DNA of 64,000 bases. It comes from SAR202 cluster bacterium bin87. GTDB lineage: Bacteria; Chloroflexota; Dehalococcoidia; Lucifugimonadales; UBA3495. The position numbers and the translations under genes are program-made. Shown here piece by piece: positions 16,195 through 23,405 of the stretch. Positions within the stretch are counted from its first letter, which is position 1. Each line of letters starts with the position of its first letter. Location of the stretch: assembly GCA_002238825.1 (NCBI GenBank), contig MPNC01000003.1, forward strand, positions 186,001 to 250,000, given 5' to 3'. The notes below the pieces were generated by a model that saw nothing but the letters and a program-made list of their open reading frames with translations, had not been told where the DNA came from and searched no databases.

Positions 16195-17322
16195 ATGACC
16201 TCCACCACCAAAGACCCGATCCTCGTCGTCATCCAGCTCACCGGCGGCAACGACTACATGAACACGGTCATTCCCTACGCCGACGGCCGCTATCACGACA
16301 ACCGGCCCACCGTGGGCATCCCCGCCGACCAGGTCCTCCATATCGACGACCAATTCGGCTTCAACCCGGCCATACCTGAAATCAAGGGCCTGTATGACGC
16401 CGGCAAGGTCGCCGTCATCAACGGCATCGGATACCCGACGCCCAACCGTTCTCACTTCCGCAGCATGGACATCTGGCACACCTGCGAGCCGGAAAAAGTC
16501 GGCACGGAGGGCTGGCTGGGCCGCGTCATCCGTGACCTGGATCCCAAAGCCGAGAACGTTCTCACCGGCGTCAACTTCGGCCGCGGCCTGCCTCGCGCCA
16601 TGGCGCTCACCGGCGTCCCGGTTGCCTCCGTCGCGGTGCTGGAGAGCTACGGCGTGCTGACCGGCATCGTCAACGAGCCCGAGCGTTCCCAGGCCCTGGA
16701 TATCTTCGCCCGCATGTACTCGCCCACGGTGGGGCTGGGCGCCACCATGGACTACCTGGGTCAGACCGGCCTCGACGCCCTGAAAGGCGCCGACATCCTC
16801 AAGGCCGCGCCGGATATGTACACGTCCACCGTGGAATACGCGGAAACCGGCATCGCCAGGAACCTGCAGGGCATCGCCAAGGTGCTCACTGCCGATCTGG
16901 GCACCCGCGTGTTCTACACCCAGCAGGGCGGATACGACACCCATGCCAGCGAGACCGACGTCCAGCCCAAGCTGCTGTCCGACCTCAGCCGCGCCGTCAG
17001 CGATTTCTACGCCGACCTGCGCGAGCACGATACCGCCGACAACGTGCTCATGTTTGTGTTCACCGAGTTCGGTCGCCGCGTGCGGGACAACGGCAGCGGC
17101 ACCGACCACGGCAGCGGCGGCGTGGCCTTCGCCATCGGCGACCCGGTGCGCGGCGGCATGTACAGCGAATATCCGTCGCTGGCCGAAGCCGACCTTGTGG
17201 AGGGCGACCTGGCCTTCAACACCGACTTCCGTGGCGTCTATGGCACGCTGGTGGAGCGGTGGCTCGGCCTGGACGCGCAGCCCGTGGTGGGCGGCAGCTT
17301 CGAGCAGCCGGCGTTTGTGTAG
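16195..17322 (+). CDS. DUF1501 family protein (sulfatase/alkaline phosphatase-like fold)
   Basis: 375 residues. The opening VVIQLTGGNDYMNTVIPY and the later YPTPNRSHFRSMDIWHT are the standard DUF1501 blocks; TEFGRRVRDNGSGTDHGSGG near residue 290 is the third. Members usually carry a Tat signal and are exported together with a DUF1800 protein. Here no signal sequence is visible and no DUF1800 gene is adjacent, so this copy seems cytoplasmic. The biochemical role of the family is not established. The following small aspartic protease gene starts 17 bp downstream with a strong ribosome site and is probably cotranscribed. Confidence 0.9.
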   Translation: MTSTTKDPILVVIQLTGGNDYMNTVIPYADGRYHDNRPTVGIPADQVLHIDDQFGFNPAIPEIKGLYDAGKVAVINGIGYPTPNRSHFRSMDIWHTCEPEKVGTEGWLGRVIRDLDPKAENVLTGVNFGRGLPRAMALTGVPVASVAVLESYGVLTGIVNEPERSQALDIFARMYSPTVGLGATMDYLGQTGLDALKGADILKAAPDMYTSTVEYAETGIARNLQGIAKVLTADLGTRVFYTQQGGYDTHASETDVQPKLLSDLSRAVSDFYADLREHDTADNVLMFVFTEFGRRVRDNGSGTDHGSGGVAFAIGDPVRGGMYSEYPSLAEADLVEGDLAFNTDFRGVYGTLVERWLGLDAQPVVGGSFEQPAFV

Positions 17323-17339
17323 ATAGGGAGGCAATACCA

Positions 17340-17741
17340 ATGGCCCTGGGTGCGGTACTGCCCGGTACTACCATTGGGGGCAAGGGCATGGGGACCTTCA
17401 ACGTCGGATTCACCATCGGCAGCGCTGACGGCGCTCGCTCGCTCCAGTTGGTTGGAATGGTGGACACCGGGTCGCTTTACTCCATCATACCCGCCTCAAT
17501 ATTGGACGAACTGGACATAGCCCGCGACGAGGATGAACTATTCAGCCTGGCTGACGGCTCCACAGTGACAATGTCCATCGGTCTGGCCTTGATCACAATC
17601 GAGGATCGTGCCAGAACCGTCCATGTAGCCTTTGGCCCCGACGACGAGATAGTTCTGATTGGAGCGATGACGTTAGAGCGTTTCGGTGTCGCGGCAGATC
17701 CACTCCATAAGCGGTTGACGCCGGCCAGAGTGACTATGTAG
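17340..17741 (+). CDS. Retropepsin-like (clan AA) aspartic protease, single domain, copy 3
   Basis: 133 residues from ATG 17340 with AGGGAGG upstream. The active-site loop is MVDTGSLYSIIP (about 46-57), then SLADGS and the second conserved element VLIGAMTLERFGVAADPL (about 104-121). The N-terminal 25 residues are glycine-rich (PGTTIGGKGMGTF) and unique to this copy. It is the first gene of a tight group: the next reading frame can start at the base after its stop codon, and the third overlaps the second by 4 bp. Coupled expression with a SWIM zinc-finger protein and a NYN-domain protein is therefore likely. Confidence 0.8.
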   Translation: MALGAVLPGTTIGGKGMGTFNVGFTIGSADGARSLQLVGMVDTGSLYSIIPASILDELDIARDEDELFSLADGSTVTMSIGLALITIEDRARTVHVAFGPDDEIVLIGAMTLERFGVAADPLHKRLTPARVTM

Positions 17742-17759
17742 GTGAATAGAGGCGCCGCC

Positions 17760-18194
17760 ATGACCAACCTGCCCCACATCACCGAAGACGACATCCGCGC
17801 CAAAGTCACAGACCGGTCTTACGACCGCGGCGCGGACTATTTCCGCGAGGGCACGATCGAGAGCGCCACTCTACGCGGCAACCAGCTGTCCGCCGCCGTG
17901 CAGGGCAGCGAGTGGGATCCCTACCAGGTCGGCATCACCTTCATCGGCAATGACTTTACCGCATCCTGCACCTGTCCCTATGACTGGGGCGGCTATTGCA
18001 AGCACGTCGTGGCCACGCTCTTGGTGATCATTGAAGACGACAGCCCCGTTCCCGTTGCAGTCAAACCTCCGGTGGCCGACCTTATTTCGGAGATGGATGC
18101 TGCGTCACTGCGCGCTCTGGTCTGCCAATTGATCGATGCAGATCCTAGATTGGCGGACATTGTAGACGCCTTCTCCGCGGGCGGTCTCACATGA
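17760..18194 (+). CDS. SWIM zinc finger protein
   Basis: 144 residues from ATG 17760; a GTG at 17742 directly after the previous stop is an alternative. Residues around 60-85 read CTCPYDWGGYCKHVVATLL, the CxCx(n)CxH zinc motif of the SWIM domain. The preceding part (RSYDRGADYFREGTIESATLRG) is the usual N-terminal context of bacterial SWIM proteins. SWIM domains bind nucleic acid or protein and often accompany Snf2 helicases, but no helicase is near. The last codons overlap the start of the NYN-domain gene (ATGA), pointing to translational coupling. Confidence 0.88.
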   Translation: MTNLPHITEDDIRAKVTDRSYDRGADYFREGTIESATLRGNQLSAAVQGSEWDPYQVGITFIGNDFTASCTCPYDWGGYCKHVVATLLVIIEDDSPVPVAVKPPVADLISEMDAASLRALVCQLIDADPRLADIVDAFSAGGLT

Positions 18195-19396
18195 CCACCC
18201 GATCCAACGGCTCCCACCTCGCGGTTCCGGCCGGCTCGGCGATTTACGTCGACACGGAGAACCTGCGGGAGTCGGATCACGCGCAGACCGTGGTGTCACG
18301 GGTGGTCGCCAACTGGCCGGCGGAACGGCCTCCCCTGAGTGGCCTGTCCCTCTACGTTCGCGCCGACAAGGCCGAGCTGTGGCAACTCTGGGCCGAGACC
18401 GAGTTTCCGGCGTTGCAGGTTCGTGTACGCGGCGTCCAGCACTTCAGCAACCACCGGGCTAAGAACTCCGCCGATCTCGCCATCACGGCCGACGCTGTCG
18501 CCGATCTCATCACCGGCCTGGCCGGCGCGGTCGCGGTGGTCAGCAACGACAGCGATTTTGGCGCCCTGTTCGTCAAGGTGCGCGAGCTCGCCGCGCAGGC
18601 CGACGTTCCGGAAATCCCTTTCCTGTGGATCACTGCTCCGGACGCCGGAGCGCTGTCGGCCGAGATCGAGCAGTTCATCCCCGAGCGCTATCGCTGGGAC
18701 CTGTCCGCGGCCCTGACGGCGGCGCCTGCCCCCGCGACCGCTCCGCCAGCAGTGACCGCGAAACCCACGCCGAACAGCCTTAACGAGGCGGCCCGACCTG
18801 CGCTGGCGTCCGCGATTGCGGATGCACCGGTCAGCGACGGGGCCGTCGCTGAAGAGTTGTTGCAGCAACTGCCCGTGGGTCGTTTCGGGGCATCCGACGC
18901 GCAGAAAATCGTCAAGAATCGTTGGCCCCAACACCCTGAAGTCGCCAGCGATACGGCCAGGTTCGGTCAGTTCCTGGGCAAAAACATTTGGCCGCTGTTG
19001 GAAAAGCGCGGCGTGGCGATGCCCCGCAAGAGTTCACCGCGCGTCTACGAGATAACGCAGGCAGCAAAAAACTCCTTGATTCAACCGCGGGCAGACACCT
19101 CCGCATCGGTAGTCCGAACCAACCCGACTGACGTGGCCACACCGGAGCAGCTCGCCGCCGCCGTCGCCGGCGGTATCGCCGACGACATCTTCAAGGCATC
19201 CGATGCCCAGGATGCTCTGAAAGACAGTCGGCCCCAGCATCCGGCCGCGTCCTACACCGCTACCCAGTTCGGTACCTGGTTCGCCAAGCAGCTCTGGCCC
19301 ATAATGGAGCAGCACGGCGTCACCATCGCCAAGGAAAAGCCACGACGCTATGAGATGACCCCCGACGCGCGCCACAACCTCGTCGCCCTCGCCTGA
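18191..19396 (+). CDS. NYN (PIN-like) ribonuclease-domain protein with two C-terminal winged-helix-like repeats
   Basis: 401 residues. The NYN domain (about 15-165) begins AIYVDTENL with Asp21 and has Asp95/Asp101 in NSADLAITADAV and Asp120/Asp122 in VVSNDSDFGAL, the complete acidic PIN-like metal site. After a Pro/Ala-rich linker (about 172-205) come two imperfect repeats of about 75 residues, near 205-290 and 310-400. Each contains F-x-ASDAQ, R-PQHP, QFG-FLAK/QLWP and a final RYEMT/VYEIT. They resemble LOTUS/OST-HTH-like winged helices that bind RNA or tRNA. A role in RNA cleavage or RNA quality control is inferred. It is the third gene of the aspartic protease/SWIM/NYN cluster. Confidence 0.85.
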   Translation: MTTRSNGSHLAVPAGSAIYVDTENLRESDHAQTVVSRVVANWPAERPPLSGLSLYVRADKAELWQLWAETEFPALQVRVRGVQHFSNHRAKNSADLAITADAVADLITGLAGAVAVVSNDSDFGALFVKVRELAAQADVPEIPFLWITAPDAGALSAEIEQFIPERYRWDLSAALTAAPAPATAPPAVTAKPTPNSLNEAARPALASAIADAPVSDGAVAEELLQQLPVGRFGASDAQKIVKNRWPQHPEVASDTARFGQFLGKNIWPLLEKRGVAMPRKSSPRVYEITQAAKNSLIQPRADTSASVVRTNPTDVATPEQLAAAVAGGIADDIFKASDAQDALKDSRPQHPAASYTATQFGTWFAKQLWPIMEQHGVTIAKEKPRRYEMTPDARHNLVALA

Positions 19397-19414
19397 CCTG
19401 CGGAGCCTATAGCC

Positions 19415-20518
19415 ATGATTGACCGAGAACGCCTCGTCCGAACCGTCACCGAACTCATCCGAATCGACAGCCCCACCGGCGAGGAGGATGCCATCGATGC
19501 CCACCTCTCCGCGCGGCTCATCGACCTCGGCGCGTCGATACAGCACGACGCCTACGGCAACCTGGTGGCCAACCTGCCCGGCGGCAACGGGAGGTCCGGC
19601 GAAGCGCCGGTCATGCTGTCCGCCCACATGGACACCGTGGAGCCGGGCCGTGGCATCCAGCCCACCCTTGACGCCGACGGCGACACCCTGCGTTCCGACG
19701 GCACTACCATCCTGGGCGGCGACTGCAAGGCCGGTCTGGCCATAGTGCTCGAGGGTGTCACCGCAGCCATGGAAGACGGTGGCCTGGGGCGCCCGGTGCA
19801 GGTGGTGTTCTCCCGGGCTGAAGAAGGCGGATTGAACGGCGCCCGCAACCTGGACTTCTCGCTGGTCACGGCCACCAACGGTATGGTGTTTGACGGTGAA
19901 GGCCCGGTGAGCCGCATCTGCGTTGGCGCGCCGGCCCAGAACGTGGTGCAGTGCCGGATCACCGGTGTGGCTGCCCACGCCGGCCTGGAACCGGAAAACG
20001 GCGTGTCCGCGTTGCTGGTCGCCGCCAACATCCTGACCCGCCTGCCGCTGGGCCGCATCGACCACGAGACCACCAGCAACATCGGCGTTCTGGAGGGCGG
20101 CCTGAAGCGTAACATCATCCCTGAGCAGGCCTATATGGACGGCGAACTGCGCTCCAGGGACCAGGCCAAGCTGGAGAACTACACCGCCGAGTTTCGCCGC
20201 GCCTTCGACCAGGCGGCTGCCATGTACCCCCAGGCCCAGATCGACCTCGAAATCCGGAACCAGTACCAGGCCTACCGCGTGACGGAGAGCGACCCGGCCC
20301 TGGCCGACATCGCCCGCGCGGTCACTGCCGCCGGATTAACCCCCGCGCTGGAAACCACCGGCGGCGGGTCCGACGCCAATGTGTTCTTCGAGCACGGCAT
20401 AGTCGCACTGCCCGTGGGCATCGGCGTGCGCGATTTCCATACGACTCGGGAGACGGCCAGCATCAACGAGATGTACGAGGCTGCCGTGGTTTGCCAGAAA
20501 TTCATTTGCCCGGCCTGA
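19415..20518 (+). CDS. M20 family metallopeptidase, PepT-like
   Basis: 367 residues. Two-zinc peptidase motifs are complete: SAHMDTVEPG (His and Asp, about residues 70-78), GGDCKAGLA (Asp, about 109) and SRAEEGGLNGARNLD (Glu-Glu, about 137-151). The lid domain starts near 178, and the last metal His-region reads GIGVRDFHTT. The EEGGLNGA form and overall length match the PepT-like subgroup of M20, likely a cytoplasmic di- or tripeptidase. It starts 18 bp after the NYN gene and could be part of that transcript, but its function is a generic one. Confidence 0.92.
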   Translation: MIDRERLVRTVTELIRIDSPTGEEDAIDAHLSARLIDLGASIQHDAYGNLVANLPGGNGRSGEAPVMLSAHMDTVEPGRGIQPTLDADGDTLRSDGTTILGGDCKAGLAIVLEGVTAAMEDGGLGRPVQVVFSRAEEGGLNGARNLDFSLVTATNGMVFDGEGPVSRICVGAPAQNVVQCRITGVAAHAGLEPENGVSALLVAANILTRLPLGRIDHETTSNIGVLEGGLKRNIIPEQAYMDGELRSRDQAKLENYTAEFRRAFDQAAAMYPQAQIDLEIRNQYQAYRVTESDPALADIARAVTAAGLTPALETTGGGSDANVFFEHGIVALPVGIGVRDFHTTRETASINEMYEAAVVCQKFICPA

Positions 20519-20523
20519 TCGGT

Positions 20524-20679
20524 CAGGGCCTGTGCAAAGTCGTTTCATCCGCTCATGGTGAGCCTGTCGAACCATCCACCGATTTGCCAGAAGCATCCTT
20601 CGACAATCTCAGGATGAGCGGTGAAAGGCTATAACCGGATGAGCGGTAAAAGGCTATAAGGCGACTTGCACAAGCCCTG
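20524..20679. repeat. MITE-like repeat with terminal inverted repeats (copy A)
   Basis: Ends CAGGGCCTGTGCAAAGTCG (20524-20542) and CGACTTGCACAAGCCCTG (20662-20679) are near-perfect inverted repeats. Inside is a second palindrome: CCGCTCATGGTGAGCCTGTCGAACCAT (from 20550) against ATCCTTCGACAATCTCAGGATGAGCGG (to 20621), and a short direct repeat GATGAGCGGTRAAAGGCTATAA (about 20613-20659). The termini are shared with the element at 34751. No protein-coding capacity, so a non-autonomous mobile or folded-RNA repeat is likely. Confidence 0.72.
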
Positions 20680-20714
20680 CGTGATTGGCTAGCCGCTTAT
20701 GATTGGCTGGCCGT

Positions 20715-20745
20715 TTGATCGTACGGCCGGCGTTTGTCATATAAT
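20715..20745 (+). promoter_or_regulatory. Promoter-like sequence for the Rieske ferredoxin gene
   Basis: TTGATC (20715-20720) and a consensus TATAAT (20740-20745) with a long 19-bp spacer, about 90 bp before the start codon. Confidence 0.4.
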
Positions 20746-20833
20746 ATTCAGTCAACGGGTTCCGCGAGGACAGCCGCTGCCGTCGCCGACCCGAGCCGCA
20801 TCGATCTGAAGGAACATTCCAAGGAGCAGCCCA

Positions 20834-21160
20834 ATGGCCGACGAATTTGTAAAGATCGCGTCTCTCAGCGACATACCGCCAGGCGACATGATGTCCGTCC
20901 GGGTGGGGTCGGAAGAGATCCTGCTGGTAAACCTGGACGGTGACCTGCACGCCTGCGACGATATCTGCACCCACGCCTACGCCAACCTGTCCGAGGGGGA
21001 TCTGGAGGAGGGTGAGGTGGTTTGTCCGTTGCATGGCGCCGTTTTCGACGTTGCATCCGGCAACCCGGTCACTCCTCCAGCCACCGAGGCGCTGCGCAAA
21101 TTCGCCGTTCGCATCGAGGGCGACGACGTCCTCGTCGGGCCCGTTATCGAAGCCGAATAA
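20834..21160 (+). CDS. Rieske-type [2Fe-2S] ferredoxin
   Basis: 108 residues with AAGGAG eight bases before the ATG. The two cluster motifs read CTH (in CDDICTHAYANLSEG, the CxH box) and CPLHG (in VVCPLHGAVFDVASG, the CxxH box). This gives the two Cys and two His ligands of a Rieske centre. The size and soluble character match BphF/NirD-like electron-transfer ferredoxins of dioxygenase or reductase systems. No oxygenase lies next to it, so its partner is not known from this window. It is followed by a convergent gene and a shared hairpin terminator. Confidence 0.94.
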   Translation: MADEFVKIASLSDIPPGDMMSVRVGSEEILLVNLDGDLHACDDICTHAYANLSEGDLEEGEVVCPLHGAVFDVASGNPVTPPATEALRKFAVRIEGDDVLVGPVIEAE

Positions 21161-21194
21161 CGAGTGGCGGTTCCAGACCCGGCACACTGATCGG

Positions 21195-21212
21195 CCGGCG
21201 CCCAGGCGCCGG
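21195..21212. terminator. Bidirectional hairpin between the Rieske and lepB genes
   Basis: Perfect palindrome CCGGCGCC-CA-GGCGCCGG midway between two convergent genes. There is no U-tract, so its terminator role rests on position and symmetry. Confidence 0.5.
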
Positions 21213-21238
21213 TCGCATACATGGCACGCTGGCCCGGC

Positions 21239-21820
21239 CTATTCGGGGAAACCCCATGCCGAGCGCGGCCAGTAGATCGCCCAGACCTTGCCGATGATGT
21301 GGTCCGACGGCAGCGGACCCCAATGGCGGGAGTCTCTGCTCCCGTTGCGATTGTCTCCAAGCACGAAATACTCGTCGTCGGCGAGTTGGATGTCGTGCAT
21401 TCTGGTGCGGCCGAGGACATCCAGGTAGGGTTCGTCCAGCGTTTCGCCGTTGATCGCAACCTGCCCGTCGTCGATGGCTATCAGGTCTCCGGGCTCGCCG
21501 ATGATCCGTTTGACGAATTGGCGTTCCGGTTCCAGCGGGTAGTCGAATACAACCACATCGCCCCGTTGCGGGGGTCTGACGGTGTGCACCAACCGCGGTT
21601 CTTCCGGCTGCCAGAAGGGAATTATTTTGCCCAGGCGGTCCGTGTCCAACTGGTAGTACACCAGCTTGTTCACCATCAGGTAGTGACCGGGCATCAGTGT
21701 GGGGCGCATGCTGGAGCCCTCAACCCGGAAGTTGGCCACCGCGACCTGGATGGCGACGAATACGACAATGCCGATGAGGGCAGCCTCAAGAAGTTCGCGC
21801 AGCCAATTGCTCTGGTTCAT
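21239..21820 (-). CDS. lepB: Signal peptidase I
   Basis: 193 residues from ATG 21820, which places the single N-terminal membrane segment (ALIGIVVFVAIQVAVANF) immediately behind a short cytoplasmic start; a longer frame to 21910 adds a Pro-rich stretch with no support. The catalytic serine is in VEGSSMRPTL (about residue 37), the lysine in RQFVKRIIGEPGD (about 105), and box E is LGDNRNGSRDSRHWGPL (about 158-174). It removes signal peptides from exported proteins at the outer face of the membrane. Compared with the S26 protein at 1852 this is the housekeeping type. Confidence 0.94.
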   Translation of the reverse strand: MNQSNWLRELLEAALIGIVVFVAIQVAVANFRVEGSSMRPTLMPGHYLMVNKLVYYQLDTDRLGKIIPFWQPEEPRLVHTVRPPQRGDVVVFDYPLEPERQFVKRIIGEPGDLIAIDDGQVAINGETLDEPYLDVLGRTRMHDIQLADDEYFVLGDNRNGSRDSRHWGPLPSDHIIGKVWAIYWPRSAWGFPE

Positions 21821-22114
21821 CTGAATGTGCTTCGGTGAATGTGCCCCGGGTTCCGGGTTTATTTTATCAAAGGGCGCGCGCCGGGGATGCGTGGGTGTAC
21901 TCGGGACCACGGATCGCGGTTGTCGACCTCGCGGGAACGGGGAATCGCTTGCAATCGGAGGGAATGCCGGCGGGTTCCGGGCGCCGCCTTGCGTCCCGGC
22001 CGTTGACGGGAATCGGTTCGCCCAATTACCATTACGAACCGATTGTCCCGCTGCATTGGCCGGATTCCGTGCCGGCTGCCATGCCCCCGCCGCAATTTAC
22101 TGCAAGGTGCTGCC

Positions 22115-23062
22115 ATGTCCACGCTCGAAGAACTCAAGGTATTCACTGGAAACGCGCATCCCCAACTGGCCCGCGATGTCTGCGATTACCTGGGAATTCC
22201 ACTGGGCGAGAGCGAGACCTTCAAGTTCGCCAACGACAACACCTTCGTCCGCATTGGCGAGAACATACGGGAGCGGGACGTGTTCATCGTCCAACCCACG
22301 GTGGCGCCCACCAACGACAACCTGATGGAACTGCTGATCATGATCGACGCCTGCAAGCGGGCGTCGGCAGGTCGTATCACCGCCGTGGTGTCTTACTACG
22401 GCTACGGGCGAACGGACAAGAAGGACCAGCCCCGGGTGCCGATCACGGCGCGGTTGGTGGCCGATCTCATCACCACCGCCGGAGCCGACCGGGTGCTTAC
22501 GCTGGACCTCCACGCCGGCCAGATCCAGGGTTTCTTCAACATCCCGGTGGACGAGTTGACCGCGGAGCCGATCCTGTCCAACTACTTCTTTGAGAAAGGG
22601 TTGGAAGACCTGGTCCTGGTTGCCGTTGACTTCGGCATCAGCAAGCGGGCCCGGGACATGGCATCACGACTGGGCGTGCCGGTGGCCGTAATCGAAAAGC
22701 GCCGCACTGCCAACGACGACCGCTCCGAGACCCTGAACGTCATCGGCGACGTGCGCGGCAAGCGGGCCCTCACCTTTGACGACGAGATCCTCACCGGCGG
22801 CACCATCGTCAACGCTGCCAACGCCCTCCTGGATGCCGGCGTGACCGAGGTCTTCTGCTGCGCGACCCATCCCGTATTCGCCTCGCAGGCACCCAGGCTT
22901 CTCAAGGAGAGCGCTTTCAAAGAGGTGGTGGTCACTGACTCCGTGCCGCTGACCTCGGACCAGAAAGTGAACAACCTCACGGTGTTGTCGATTGCGCCGC
23001 TGATCGGTGAGGCGATGAAGCGCATTCATGAAGGTCGCTCCGTGGGAGAGCTGTTCCAGTAA
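22115..23062 (+). CDS. prs: Ribose-phosphate pyrophosphokinase (PRPP synthetase)
   Basis: 315 residues from ATG 22115, the usual Prs length; the open frame extends further upstream without homology. Conserved blocks: FANDNTFVRIGENIRERDVFIVQP near the N-terminus, YGYGRTDKKDQPR (flexible ATP loop), TLDLHAGQIQGFF, VEKRR-like VIEKRR, and the PRPP loop LTFDDEILTGGTI. The enzyme makes PRPP from ribose 5-phosphate and ATP for nucleotide, His, Trp and NAD synthesis. It has class I bacterial features. The following intergenic region holds a large palindromic repeat before relA. Confidence 0.96.
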   Translation: MSTLEELKVFTGNAHPQLARDVCDYLGIPLGESETFKFANDNTFVRIGENIRERDVFIVQPTVAPTNDNLMELLIMIDACKRASAGRITAVVSYYGYGRTDKKDQPRVPITARLVADLITTAGADRVLTLDLHAGQIQGFFNIPVDELTAEPILSNYFFEKGLEDLVLVAVDFGISKRARDMASRLGVPVAVIEKRRTANDDRSETLNVIGDVRGKRALTFDDEILTGGTIVNAANALLDAGVTEVFCCATHPVFASQAPRLLKESAFKEVVVTDSVPLTSDQKVNNLTVLSIAPLIGEAMKRIHEGRSVGELFQ

Positions 23063-23156
23063 ACCGCCTGGCGGACCTCTAACGCTCCCGCATCCGGGAG
23101 ATTCAAACCGGGCGGCGTCCGGGAATCCTCTCCTTGGCGCAGCCCGCTCACGCGTA

Positions 23157-23275
23157 CCCAGTTTGTCATCGCGAGGAGCGAAGCGACGTGGCGATCTCGT
23201 TCCCGCAGTAGCATTCCTTGCCCCAACGAGATTGCCGCGCTTCGCTCGCAATGACGGTTCCAAAGAAACTGGGTG
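23157..23275. repeat. Large intergenic palindrome, CATTGCGAG family (copy 1)
   Basis: The left arm contains GTCATCGCGAGGAGCGAAGC and then GGCGATCTCGTT; the right arm contains AACGAGATTGCCGCGCTTCG followed by CTCGCAATGACGG. The outer ends TACCCAGTTT and AAACTGGGTG also pair. Similar cores are found at 48098 (inside larC) and 58685. The transcript would fold into a long hairpin between prs and relA. Confidence 0.75.
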
Positions 23276-23405
23276 CGAGCGAGCGTACCCCGCTCTGGAC
23301 ATACCGGGGGCGGATGGTTATCATCATCCGACAGGCTGCAGCGCGACGTCACCCGTTGCGTGGGAGTTTCCGCGCTCGCACCCCGTGACAGTCAGGAGGG
23401 TGCCT

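Noticed and set aside
22043-22114. N-terminal extension of prs
   Set aside because: No homology and not needed; ATG 22115 gives the usual family length.
23028-23405. N-terminal extension of RelA/SpoT
   Set aside because: It would translate the palindromic repeat; ATG 23406 has a strong ribosome site and starts the known domain.
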